From Ophiocordyceps camponoti-saundersi (nom. inval.) (taxonomy: Eukaryota > Ascomycota > Sordariomycetes > Hypocreales > Ophiocordycipitaceae), in assembly GCA_003339415.1 (NCBI GenBank), contig PDHQ01000670.1:1-11942 (forward strand): a DNA stretch of 11,942 nt, given 5' to 3'. A program made the position numbers and the translations under genes. How positions within the stretch are numbered: position 1 is the stretch's first letter; each line of letters starts with the position of its first letter. The notes beneath the pieces are model-generated. The model was not told the DNA's origin. It did no database searches and saw nothing but the letters and a program-made list of their open reading frames with translations. Positions 1 to 9,890 of the stretch are shown here, one piece after another.

Positions 1-127
<127 letters not shown>

Positions 128-390
128 TAATTTATAAATAAAGAATTTAGCTTTTTATAAATTATAAAAATATAAAGTAAAGCTTCCGAAGCTATAATAT
201 AAAGTTAACTTTAAAGCTTTATAGAAAGCTTTAAAAAAATCTTAAAAAGTTATTTTAAATTAGCGAGGGTATTTTATTTAGCGTTATTTATAGCGTTATT
301 TTTTTCCTCTTTATTTACTATATTATTTATAATATAAAGAATTACTAGCTTAAGCTAAAGTGCTATTTTTAGTATATAAAAGGTTAAATT

Positions 391-471
391 CTAGCAGGTA
401 GCGTTATTTAAAAAGTATTAGTTAAAAAATTAAAATAATAATATTAATAAATAATAAAAAGGAAAACTTAC
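391..471 (-). other. Spliceosomal intron, 81 bp (minus strand)
   Basis: The donor reads GTAAGT (471 down to 466). A branch-like ACTAAT lies about 40 nt before the acceptor, which is the first AG after it. Removing it joins the flanking exons with one carried nucleotide and keeps the only gene-like frame open apart from TAA codons. Confidence 0.6.
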
Positions 472-612
472 CTAAAAGGATTTTTTCCTGTTTTAATTTT
501 AAAGAAATAGTGCCTTAGTTTTTTCCTCTTTCTAACCCTTTTTTAAAGAGTTTTTTCGGCTTTATATTATACTTTAAAATAGTAATAACTCGTTAAAGCC
601 GGTTAAAAAGCG

Positions 613-661
613 CTAAAAAAATTAGTTATATAAACAAATAAATAAAGAAAAAAATACTTAC
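613..661 (-). other. Spliceosomal intron, 49 bp (minus strand)
   Basis: This is a typical short filamentous-fungal intron: donor GTAAGT (661 down to 656), branch-like AACTAAT close to the end, and acceptor TTTTTTTAG. It is phase 1, and the exons on both sides read in the same frame. Confidence 0.72.
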
Positions 662-921
662 TAGAGAAATTCGTATCTTTTATCTATATTTTTATATTCT
701 CCGTTTCTAAAGCTATTATTTCTAAATTAATATAGTTAGATAAAATACGGTCGTTTAAAGCTAAAAATAAGAAGGCTTTTAATATTTCTTATATTTTAAG
801 GTTAATAATATACGCTATATAGCGTAAATCTCCTTTAAAAGCCCTTAAAAAAAGGCTTAAATAAGCCTTTATATAAGAGGCTATAAAAGTATTATTATTA
901 CCTATATTATTCCTTATAAAG

Positions 922-982
922 CTATTAAAAAATTAGCTAAAAAGCCTTATAAAGAGTAATAAATAATAATAAAATAACTTAC
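922..982 (-). other. Spliceosomal intron, 61 bp (minus strand)
   Basis: The donor is GTAAGT (982 down to 977), the branch-like motif GCTAAT lies 11 nt before the acceptor, and the acceptor is AATAG. It is phase 2; the two carried bases join the next exon in its open frame. Confidence 0.7.
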
Positions 983-1084
983 CTAAAAATTATTAAATAA
1001 TTTAAAGCTAAATAAAAGCTTAAAGTAAGAAGGGCTTTTTAAAAGATTTAAACACTTATATAGCATTTAGATAATTCGTAAAAG

Positions 1085-1143
1085 CTTATTTTTTTTAATT
1101 AATAAAATAATTAAAAAAAAAAAATAATAATAAATAAACTTAC
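1085..1143 (-). other. Probable intron, 59 bp (minus strand), donor beside transposon
   Basis: The donor GTAAGT (1143 down to 1138) is followed by a T/A-rich body and the acceptor AAATAAG. The branch motif is weak (ATTAATT). A longer version ending at a later AG near 1053 would keep the same phase. Only one exon base (1144) remains before the target-site duplication, so the upstream exon was cut by the insertion. Confidence 0.5.
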
Positions 1144-1144
1144 T

Positions 1145-1149
1145 AATAA
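1145..1149. repeat. Target-site duplication, left copy (AATAA)
   Basis: These five bases immediately outside the 5' LTR are identical to 11344-11348 just outside the 3' LTR. Five bp is the usual duplication length for Ty3/gypsy integrases. The site is simple AT sequence, so the match alone is weak, but it falls exactly at the LTR boundaries defined by alignment. Confidence 0.85.
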
Positions 1150-1753
1150 TAATACGGGACGTGTAATAATACCCTTATAAATCGCCTAACCTCTTATAAT
1201 ATTTCCCTAGGATTTCCTAAGATTTCCCGCCTTAGGATTTCACTCGGATTTCCCCTAGAAACTTTATTACCTTTACGCTTAGGAAATTACTAGGATTTCC
1301 TCTTAAGATTTCTCTATAATAACTCTTAGGATTTTACTAAGATTTTTAGTAGGATTTAGTATTAAAATATACCTCTAGAAATCTCCGGATTTTACTAGGA
1401 AATCCCCGTATATTAGGAAATTACCGCGTACTAGGAAATCTCTATTTTACTAATATACTTAGAAATCACCGTAAAATCCTCTTAGGTAAATACCTTTAAA
1501 ATTATACTAGGAAATCTTCCTTAAGCTCCTAGCTATATAATTAGCCTAATATTCTTTTAAGTAATAATTTAAATTCTTTTATAATTATTATTTTAATTCT
1601 TAAAAGACTTTTACTTATACTTATACTTTTTATAGTAGCTATTCTATAATTTTATAATTAGTAGCTAGCCTATCTCCCTTTCCTATATATTATATTTAAT
1701 AGCTAGCTTAGTATATATAATTATTAGTAGATTATACGTATAAGCGTATATTA
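1150..1753 (+). repeat. 5' LTR
   Basis: It aligns without gaps to 10740-11343 at a constant offset of 9,590. About 49 positions differ, every one a C/T or G/A transition. It contains the repeated GGATTTCC-type motif cluster in its first two thirds and AT-rich, TATA-like sequence (for example around 1682-1698) near the end. The last 20 bases are identical in both LTRs and include the self-complementary TACGTA. I cannot set U3/R/U5 limits from sequence alone. Confidence 0.95.
1205..1515 (+). promoter_or_regulatory. Cluster of GGATTTCC / GGAAATCC motifs in the LTR
   Basis: Well over a dozen copies of an 8-bp core occur here. Forward copies (GGATTTC or AGATTTC) predominate from about 1208 to 1360. 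Reverse-complement copies (GGAAATC) predominate from about 1399 to 1515, with a mixed forward-reverse pair near 1386-1406. The same array is present at 10795-11105 in the other LTR. It may be a repeated protein-binding site or a foldback structure in U3; neither is shown. Confidence 0.6.
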
Positions 1754-1938
1754 ACTAGTAGTAATTTTACGTTTTACTAACTTATAAATTTTTAGCTATT
1801 AAAGTAGTAAGTTAGACCTAAAATATTTTTTACTAATAAAACTTTATAAGCGTAGATTTTTAGCTTAGAAGAAAGCTTTACTACGTTTATTACTTAACCT
1901 TAGCTATATACTATTTTTTTACCCCTAAACTTCTTAAA
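1754..1938 (+). other. 5' leader with presumed primer-binding site
   Basis: This stretch lies between the 5' LTR and the probable Gag start. A tRNA primer-binding site normally begins TGG within a few bases of the LTR. Here TAG at 1756-1758 could be a RIP-altered TGG, but no primer tRNA can be assigned. No other feature is seen in these bases. Confidence 0.35.
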
Positions 1939-3840
1939 ATAATTAAGGAAGAAGTTATAGCTAGGAAAGAAAAAGCTCGTGCTTTTAATACTTATAAAGT
2001 AGTAAAGAAACCTTACCCCTTTAAAGGTAAATTTCCTCTTTTATAATACGGGGAAATAAGGCCGGTTTAAAAATACTTACTATATTAGGATAATCCCTAA
2101 GAAACTAAGTTACCTATTATAATCGAATTTTTCCTAACTAATCTAAACGTTATAGTAAACTATAATTAACTATTTAAATAAGTAAATTAACTAAAATATA
2201 CGTTTAATAATATCCCTTATTTACTTAGAATTCCCTTAAAAAACTAGCTACCCCTTATTTAAGAATACTTTTAAACTATAAGTAATATCGAAAGAAAAAG
2301 TAAGCTGCCTATTTTACCGGAAAAAAGTAAGGAAAATACTTAAGTCTTCTTTTAGGAAGAAGGTAAGAAGGAAACCTCCTCTTAGGATAAAGGTAAGAAA
2401 ACCTCTACGCTATAAGAATCCTCTCTAAAAAGAGAACCGTCTACCCTAAGGAAAAATACCTCGAAAAGGTAATATTTTCTAAATCCTCCTATAACGTTAT
2501 TTAATTCCGGAAAACCTCCTCTACTTTCCGCGGAAAAGGAAAAAATAGTATAGATAGTTAATAATATACTTTACTCTTATAATATTATACCTTAAAATTT
2601 AGATTACCCTAAATATATTAACTTAGAAGATAATTTATAATTATATAATTAATTAAACTTATAGAAACTATCTAAACGATAAGTTAAGTTATAAGCTAAA
2701 AATATCGGATAGTTTAAGCTTATTAGAACTTTTAATATTACTTTTAATTAGATTAAAGAAACTAATCGAACTATTATTTACTAAAGTATTAACCGATTTA
2801 TAAACGCTTTAAAATAAGTTACCGCCTAAAGCGAGGATTACGTAAATAAACTTATATAACTTATTCCCTTTTTTCTCCGGGGTTATATTATAAAGTAGTA
2901 TTCCGGAGATCTAAACCCCTAAATTAGATTAAAACTTACTCTTTCTAGTCTAGGAATCTAAGAATAGGTAAAAGCCTTTTAGAAAAAGTTTACTATCTAA
3001 CTTAATATTACCGCTTTTATTATATAAAAATAAAGCTTTATATTTTAAGATATACTTACTAGAAAGGATTTCCGATTATAAGTATTTAAAATAAAAAAAA
3101 TAGCTTAAGTAGCTTTTTATCCTAAATAATTTATATTAATAATTATCTTTTCCTAACTTAATATCCTTTTCTAAGAAATTTTCTAATAGCTAACTAGTAA
3201 AAATACCTTAGATAATTAAGTATATAAATACGAATAACTTATTCCGAACCTCTAAACTAAGCTAACTAGAGGAACTTAAGGTAATTTATAAAACGACGCT
3301 ATTTAGTATATAGCTTTAGGTAAGTTACCTTAATATAAATATAAGGTAAATAATTCTAAGGAGAAATCCTCGTAAAATCCGGATTACTAACTAAATTATA
3401 AACTAAACGATTTCCTTAGAAAGCTAATAGATAATACCCGGAAACCTTTCGATAAGAATATTAAGTTTAAAATAAAGATAAAATAGCCTTTCCCTAAAAA
3501 AAACGGAGAAAGCTTAAAAGGTAATTTTATCCTTATTAATCTTACTTACGAACTTACTAAATAAGATCCTAATACCGATAAAGTCTTTACGATCTTTTCT
3601 AAGATATATAATATAATCCTTAATATCTTAAAATATAATTTAGATAATAAAACTAACTTATTTAAATTATCTAAAGCTAAAAAAGATAAGTAACTAGCTA
3701 ATAACTTATATTATCTTATTTTAGATTTTAAGAAATATAAGATAAAACCTCTTAATATTATTAGAAACCTCCTTCTTAAAAACCTTCTTATTATCGAAGT
3801 TACTCCTTAGATAACTAATTTTCCTCTAAAATAAGTTTCC
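1939..3840 (+). other. Gag region of gag-pol
   Basis: The capsid-like core lies at about 2857-3000. It reads leucine, two residues, Arg-Gly (2878-2883), then a TAG-Tyr pair (2896-2901) that fits the Trp-Tyr of the retrotransposon Gag consensus, then a later aromatic-rich segment ending Lys-Lys-Phe (2983-2991). The N-terminal 300 codons contain a low-complexity stretch rich in Lys, Glu, Ser and former Gln (about 2290-2470). No CCHC zinc knuckle is visible, though RIP would turn its Cys and His codons into Tyr. A charged linker (about 3470-3800) leads into the protease. Confidence 0.7.
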
Positions 3841-4200
3841 CGTTTTTCTTATATAAAGATTTTAATATTTAGTAAAAACGGACTATCTAATATTATAAAA
3901 ATATATATTAATACTAAAATAAATAGATCCCTTATTAGGAAGGACTTACTTAATAAGTTTAATAATATTAACTATAATCCGATAATAATTTAAAGCCTAA
4001 ATAATATCGGATTAGCCTTAACTTATAATTAAGCTACCTTTACTTTATATATTATCGGTAAAATCGATAGTAAGTTTTATATTAGTAAGTTTAAAGCTAG
4101 CGCTTAAGTTATCGAATATCTTTTTACCGGAGTTCTATTAAGATAAAGATTCTTAATCTCTTATAAAATTAATATTCTTAACTCTCGATAAAAGCTTTAG
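3841..4200 (+). other. Aspartic protease domain, active site altered
   Basis: This retropepsin-type domain would cut the polyprotein. Codons 3910-3918 read Asn-Thr-Lys, followed by Ile-Asn-Arg-Ser-Leu-Ile. This fits a DTG active site with two G-to-A changes in a D-T-G-x-x-R-S-L-I context. About 70 codons later the segment Phe-Thr-Gly-Val-Leu-Leu (about 4120-4140) resembles the second conserved retropepsin loop. Position between Gag and reverse transcriptase supports the call. Loss of the Asp would abolish activity. Confidence 0.72.
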
Positions 4201-4859
4201 ATTTAATTTTACGGAGGAATATATATTAAATATTATTTTACTCGTAAAAGACTAGCTATTTGTAAATATATAATAGCCGCTTTAGTAATAATAATCCCTC
4301 CTCTTTTAATAGGCACGATTTTAGTATTAATTAGAGATCCTCCTAAGAATCGTAACCTTATCTTCTTCCCCGACTTTTATTTCTTTTTAGGTTTAATTAT
4401 TCGTAATTACTTTTATTTAACTATCTTTAACTTAAGTAATAAACTAATCTTTTTTAAATGAAAAGAAAAGGTTAGTATTATATTAGATCTTAACGATTAA
4501 TTTTCTTTTATAATCCCTTAATAAATTACTAAGAAAAATACCTTAGATAACCTTAATAAATATTTAACGCTAAATTCTCTTTTAGACTAAATAATATTAT
4601 CTAAAGAAACTAATACTAACTTACCTCTTATTAATATCTTAGACTTAAGTTAACCTTATTAGTTAGGTATCTCTAAGATACCCGATATCTTAGAAATTAA
4701 AGGAAAATATAGCGTTAAAATCTATATATTAGATCTTTAGTTATCTAGAAAGGTAAAATAACTTTATAATTCCTTTCCGAAATTTTAAGAAGATACTAGA
4801 CTAATTAATCTGCCCCCTAAGCGGTATCTAAAAATCCCCCTTATCGATAATTAGCACGA

Positions 4860-5500
4860 GAAGAAACTTAGTTTATATCCCTATCTACTAAATAAACCTA
4901 ATTAGGATTTCCTTAATAAAAAGTATAATAATATATATTTATAAGGTAAGATAGAATAGGCGCTTAAAGCTTTACTTTTCGCTAGCTTATATTTTATTAT
5001 TTAGAGAAAAGGTAAACTACGTATTATTAATAACTTACGAGCTTTAAATAGCGTAGCTATTCTTAATATATATCTAATACCTCTTTTTTAAAATATAATT
5101 TATAAGTTAGTAAGCAAAAAGGTTATTTTTACTATTAATACTCGAAGCTTTTTTTATTAGTTTTTCGTTTATTTAGATTATCGAGAGCGGTTTACGATTA
5201 TTTCCTATTACGGATTAGAGAGGGCTATAGTCGCTCTTATAAGGTATAAAAATTCTCCTACCTATATATAAAGATTCGTCGATTATATTCTCCGACTATA
5301 TAAAATATACGCTACTAGATATATCGATAATATAGTAATCTTCTCCGATACCTTAGAAGATTATATTAAATATCTAACCGCTATATTTAATCTTTTTATT
5401 AATATAAATCTTTCCCTTTTTACTTCTAAATTATTCCTTTATTACTTATTTATAGAAATATTAAGGTATTATATTAACGAATTCGTACTAATAAATACTT
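4860..5500 (+). other. Reverse transcriptase domain, catalytic Asp lost
   Basis: This is the clearest domain of the element. It shows Lys-Leu-Arg-Ile-Ile-Asn-Asn-Leu-Arg-Ala-Leu-Asn (from about 5020), then Thr-Ile-Asn (5131-5139) where the first catalytic Asp should be, then Tyr-Lys-Asn-Ser-Pro-Thr-Tyr-Ile-Gln-Arg (from about 5245). The active-site box Tyr-Ile-Asp-Asn follows at 5320-5331, with Ile-Val-Ile-Phe-Ser-Asp after it. In the family the box is YIDD or YVDD, so the second Asp is now Asn. The pattern matches fungal Ty3/gypsy elements. Two of three catalytic aspartates are gone, so the enzyme is dead. Confidence 0.93.
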
Positions 5501-5799
5501 AATCTTAGGTAAAAGCCTTATAAGATATCGAGTTTTTTAATATTTTATAATATCTTAAGTAGTAAATTAGATTAGTTAGATAGATAAGATATTTTATTCC
5601 CTATTTTATGTAAAAAATTAACCTTTTTTAGAAATATAAAATAGTAATATTTTAAAAAAAATAGGAAAATAAAGTACCCGTTACTAAACTAAAAAAAAAT
5701 ACCTTTACCTTTTAGTTTAAGATTATCCTAATAAAGGAAAAAACTAATTATTTTAACGATATTATTAATACCTTTTATAATAACGCTACTCTTAGTTAG

Positions 5800-6252
5800 T
5801 TCTTTCCTAACTATTAACTTTTTTTATAAATTAATATTTTCTAAAAGAACGGTTTTATAGCTTATCTTTTCTATATCGATAACGAGAAATCTTAAAAACT
5901 ATCTTTAGCTCCGCTTTAATAGTTTATTAAACTTATTTATTATCTTAATTATACCTTTAAATTAGCTAAAACTAAATATTAGCTAACTAAACTTAAAATC
6001 TCTTACTTAATATAAGCTTATTATAAACTCCGGACTTATTTAATTAAAACCTAAAAACTAAAAATTATAATTTTTACGGATTATATTATAATTTTAGTAA
6101 TTATAAAATAAACCTCTCTTTTTATTATTAGTATAAGGAGTAATAATTACCTTACTCTCGCTTCTTAGTTTCTAAATTAATACCCTCTTAAAGTTCGATA
6201 TATTTTAAATATTTTTAATATTCTCGTAAACTCTCTCTTACGCCTCCCCTTA
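5800..6252 (+). other. RNase H domain
   Basis: This domain follows the reverse transcriptase thumb and connection. Ile-Asn-Ile-Phe (5830-5841) fits the first catalytic Asp of a V-D-A-S-type motif, now Asn. Thr-Lys-Leu-Lys (5986-5997) fits the family's T-E-x-E helix with both Glu changed to Lys. Phe-Thr-Asp (6073-6081) keeps the next Asp. The C-terminal Asn-Ser-Leu-Leu-Arg-Leu-Pro (6229-6249) matches the typical A-D-A-L-S-R-L end, with Asp lost. Confidence 0.82.
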
Positions 6253-6499
6253 AAGGTAATTTTAGAAAAAGGATAAGGAGAACTTAAGGATATCTAAGAG
6301 GATTATATTAACTAAAACTATATACTTATTTCCTTAAAAGCTATTCTTAATAATACCTTCCGATATAAGATTTCTAAAAGATATCTTCTTAATATACGAT
6401 AATTTAAAATCTTAGAGTAACTTAGAAATAAAGACTTTTAGGAAAGACTCTTTTTTATTTAAGTAAATAGCTTATTATATCTTAAGGATATTAATAGTT

Positions 6500-7520
6500 A
6501 ATAACGATTTTATATTCCCGAAAACTATACTAAAGAAATTATTTTTAAGTATTATTTTCGTAAATTTTATATTAGCTAGAGATATATATAAGCTAAACTC
6601 TCTTTTAGTTTTATTATTTCCTAACTAAAAAAAAAAATTAACGATTTCGTAAATAAATACGATATTTATAAATATAATTAAACTAATAAATAGCCTCCTT
6701 TTAGGGAAATAGTTCCGATTTATTCCCTAGTAATTTTTTTTTATATAATTATAATAAACTTTATTACTAGACTCCTTTTAGTCTTTTCGGAAAACTTACC
6801 TTAATTTAAACCTAAAAGAAAGTTTTATAATACTCTCCTTACTATTACTAATAAATTCTTAAAAATATATATTTTAACCCCCGGATATAATTACTTTACC
6901 GCTAAAAAATAAGCTTAGTAGCTATATTATAAGCTTACTTATTATAACTAAAAACTCCTAAAGTAAATTATCTTTAATTAAAATCCGAAATTTATATCTA
7001 AGCTTTAAAAAACCTTATAATCTACTTTTAGTATTAAACTCTTAATATTAACTATATATTACTTATAAACCGATAATTTATCTAAAAGATAAAACTAAAT
7101 TATCGAAATCGCTCTTAGATTCTTCGCCGCTAACTTCCCGATAAAGCGATAAATTAACGCCTTACCGGCTTTTTAGTTTTCTTTTAATAACTCCTTCTTT
7201 TTAGTTATTAAGACTACGCTAAGTAAATTACTTACTAAACTCCGGATAGATAATAATCTCCGTTATTTAGGTAATTAAGCTTCTCTTAAATCTTAGGAAA
7301 TATTAAAAAATAAGGTAGTTATCTTTATTACCTACGCCTAAGCTATAATAAAACGATATTATAATAAGAAATATCGGAAGCTCGAGTTTAAGCCCGGCGA
7401 TTAAGTTTAGCTAAAATTTAGGAAAAGATATTCTATTCCTAATAGATAAGTAGCGAAGCTTTCGGAATAGTAAACTAGGCCTTTCCGCGTAATCGAATAA
7501 ATTAGCTATCTAGCTTATCG
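6500..7520 (+). other. Integrase domain, DDE triad and zinc finger altered
   Basis: The N-terminal zinc finger is recognisable by spacing: Tyr-Asp-Ile-Tyr (6658-6669) replaces the CxxC pair, and Tyr codons replace the His ligands near 6550-6570. In the core, the first catalytic Asp is Asn at 6757 (Ile-Ile-Asn-Phe-Ile), the second is Asn at 6976 (Ile-Phe-Asn), and the Glu is Lys at 7084 (Leu-Ser-Lys-Arg). All three DDE positions are therefore changed by G-to-A. A GPF-type module follows at 7474-7485 with Gly changed to Arg. The order after RNase H places the element in Ty3/gypsy. Confidence 0.88.
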
Positions 7521-7629
7521 ACTAGATCTCGATAACTCTATAAATATCTATTTTATTATATTAGTTATTTAATTTTAACTAGCTAACGCTCTAGGAGAAT
7601 AACTTAGCTCTAAGCCTAATACCGATAAC

Positions 7630-7860
7630 TATAAGATTAAACGAATTCTTAATAAGAGAAGAGTTAAAAGAGGATAAGGTATTACTTAAATAAAATATCT
7701 TATATATTAGAAAAGATACCCGAATAATAATAATTAGTAAGTAGCTAAAAAGGACTTCTAATAAAAGGAGATAATTAAAAAATTTAAGAAAGAAAAAGAT
7801 AAGTTAGAAGCCCGGCTAGATATTATTAGGAAAAAATATATAAATACTTTTAAAAAGTAC
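7630..7860 (+). other. C-terminal chromodomain of gag-pol
   Basis: After a proline-poor linker the frame reads Tyr-Lys-Ile-Lys-Arg-Ile-Leu (from 7630), then Ile-Lys-Tyr-Leu-Ile-Tyr-stop-Lys-Arg-Tyr-Pro. The stop sits where chromodomains have the aromatic-cage Trp (W-K-G-Y). A second TAG/TAA pair before Val-Ala-Lys-Lys-Asp corresponds to the following W-x-x-E segment. A Lys/Glu-rich helical tail follows to about 7860. In chromoviruses this domain reads histone methylation and guides integration into heterochromatin, which agrees with the AT-rich setting. Confidence 0.8.
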
Positions 7861-7931
7861 TAGCTATTAGAATAAGGTAAATAAGTTACCTAGTAACGAA
7901 CGCGTAAAATTATTAGGAAATAATAAAGCTA

Positions 7932-7946
7932 ACGCGTCGCCGTTTA
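7932..7946 (+). repeat. CpG-rich direct repeat, copy 1 (after pol)
   Basis: ACGCGTCGC followed directly by CGTTTA sits just after the end of the pol frame. The same two blocks, two bases further apart, recur at 9891-9907 just after the accessory ORF. Such a CpG-dense string is rare in this window, so the match is unlikely to be chance. Confidence 0.65.
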
Positions 7947-8150
7947 TACCAGATTTCCCTTTATTTTCCTACCTTTTCTCTTTTACCTTTTCTCTTTTCT
8001 ATTTATCCTTTATTATTCCCCTTTATATTTCCTATCTTTATTATATTTTTCTAATATATTATATCTATTCTTTTTATAGTTATTCCCTTTTATTTTCTAA
8101 TTTTATTATTTTTTCTTATTTTTTCCCTTCTTTTATACTTAAAATTAATC
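7945..8150 (+). promoter_or_regulatory. Pyrimidine-rich tract upstream of the accessory ORF
   Basis: About 200 bases are dominated by C and T on the plus strand, with repeated TTTTCC, TTTTCTC and TTCCC strings. This lies between the end of pol and the accessory frame. CT-rich tracts are common just before transcription starts in filamentous fungi, so it may have driven a separate transcript. No TATA box is clear enough to call. Confidence 0.4.
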
Positions 8151-9886
8151 CTCCTTATAGTAACCCCTATCGTTCCTACGATAAGATATACCGTAAGCTA
8201 TTCTATAAATAGCTAATTTATACTCCCCTAGCACTTATATTCGAAAGCTTTAAAAAAGCTATTTAGCTATTTAGAAACCTCGCCGAACTTTAGTATTCGT
8301 TTAAATTACTTACCTATAAATTTAATAACTAGAAATCGAATAACTAAATAATATTTATCGCTTAGAAATAGGCACTCCGAGTAGAAAGCTATAATCTATC
8401 TTTTAGTAAATTAGATAGTTATATTTACTATATTAACCGAAAAGTAAAAAGATAAGCTAATAGCGAAAAACTCCCTAATAACGAGGATTATAATTCCGAG
8501 CACTTACTTTTAGATAATAAATACTCTAGCTCCGATTACTCCCTATTTAAAGTTTCCGAGGTTATAGCGCTTAGATATTTTACTCGATAAATTACTATAA
8601 TATCTTCCTTTACTACTAGCTTTATTTTTAAAATACTAGCTATTTTATTAAGAAGCTATACTTATCTTACGCTATTATACTCCCTTACTAATATTAAAGA
8701 GAATATCTTTCCGTAATCTAAATAACCTAGAAAAAACTATTACGGCGTATACGCGCTATTAGAAATTATAAAAGATTATATTAAGGGCCTAGTTAGCGGG
8801 TAAGTTTACTAAGACTCCGAAAAATTAAAGGAGATTAAGAGGATCCTAGCTATTATCTTATATACTAACTACCTTAATAAGATAAAATAAATAATATTAG
8901 CAGCTATAGAAAAAGAGACTAAGGTTAAGGGAGTAGCTTCTATTTTTAGTAAAGCCTTAATAAGGCGTTTTATTACTCCTTCTACTTTAACTTAATAAAA
9001 TATTCTTAGAACCTCTAATAAGTAAACTCGCTTTACCTCTTAATAACTTAAAACCCTTATAATAGTCTCTAAGACCGCGATTTAATTTTAAGAAGTTTTA
9101 AAAGCTAAAAAAGTTAAGAAAGCCGATAATAATTTCTTAGTAACTTACTATAATAATTTAGTCTAAGTTATTAAATACTCTCTTACCTTTTTCGTAATAT
9201 ATTACGATAAGTAAGCTTTAATATTCTAAGATATAAATATCGCTTTAATTTAAGTAACTTACTTTAATAAGTACCTTACTAAATATAATATTTCCCTTAG
9301 CCTAAGTTATATAGTAAAGATATTCGGTATTAGCGATAAATAGATTATCGATTTCCCTATTCTTATACTTATCTTACTCGATACTCCCGCTCTTAAGAAT
9401 ATATCGCTTAATATCGATAAGGTCGCTATATTTATTAATAAGAAGTCCGCACTAAATAATTCTAGTAAGATTTTAGAGTTTTACGAAAAGAACTATTAGA
9501 ACTTATATATTTATATAAGAGAATAGATATATTTACCTAATAAGGGTATCGTTATATTATTTCTAGCCGTTACTATTAATTATATACTTTTTTTAGCTTA
9601 AAGCGATATTATCGGAAATAAAATAACCCTAAACTTTAGTAATATTCCGGTCTTTAATATCTTAGATTTAGTTAAGATAGCTCCTAATAATATCGCTAAA
9701 AAGCTATATAATTAGATAAGTAGCTTAATTAAACCTTTTAATAATACTAAATATATTATAACTATTAAACTTATTAATACTAACCTTTTCGTTAATATAA
9801 CGATAGACTAAGGTATTCTTTAGCTCTCTATATAATATCGATATAAACTATAATAGAGAATATATCGATAACGCGCTTTATACTAA
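8135..9886 (+). pseudogene. Accessory ORF after pol, product unknown, RIP-inactivated
   Basis: A frame different from gag-pol (codons at 8135, 8159 and 9842) stays recognisable for about 580 codons, interrupted only by TAA/TAG and never by TGA. The ATA at 8135 is a plausible former ATG at the end of the pyrimidine tract; the end near 9884 is approximate. The N-terminal 90 codons look globular. A stretch at about 8465-8590 is rich in Ser, Glu, Asp and Asn, like a disordered acidic linker. A charged helical segment follows at about 8740-8950. The C-terminal third (about 9290-9810) mixes hydrophobic strands with Asp/Asn. I see no zinc finger, envelope-type signal peptide or transmembrane pattern I would trust, and I recognise no family. 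It lies inside the element, between pol and the 3' LTR, in sense orientation, so it is either an element-specific accessory protein or a captured gene. Confidence 0.6.
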
Positions 9887-9890
9887 GAGC

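Larger units (their letters stand above)
1939..7923 (+). pseudogene. Fused gag-pol polyprotein, RIP-inactivated
   Basis: One reading frame (codons starting at positions such as 1939, 3910, 5311 and 7621) runs about 1,995 codons through Gag, protease, reverse transcriptase, RNase H, integrase and chromodomain without a frame change. No frameshift separates gag from pol, so a single polyprotein is likely. It has dozens of TAA/TAG codons and one in-frame TGA (4459-4461). The start is uncertain: ATG would have become ATA by RIP, and the ATA at 1939, early in the recognisable frame, is my choice. The end is also uncertain, because several TAA/TAG codons follow the chromodomain; TAA at 7921 is used. 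The predicted changes are dominated by Asp to Asn, Glu to Lys, Gly to Arg/Lys, and Cys or His to Tyr, the protein signature of RIP. Confidence 0.93.

Noticed and set aside
1754..1775. Assigning a specific tRNA primer
   Set aside because: RIP has altered the site, and the remaining bases do not identify one tRNA 3' end.
1939..7923. Stop-codon reassignment (TAA/TAG read as Gln)
   Set aside because: TAG also stands where Trp is expected (Gag Trp-Tyr, chromodomain Trp), and catalytic Asp/Glu are lost. RIP explains both; a ciliate-like code does not.
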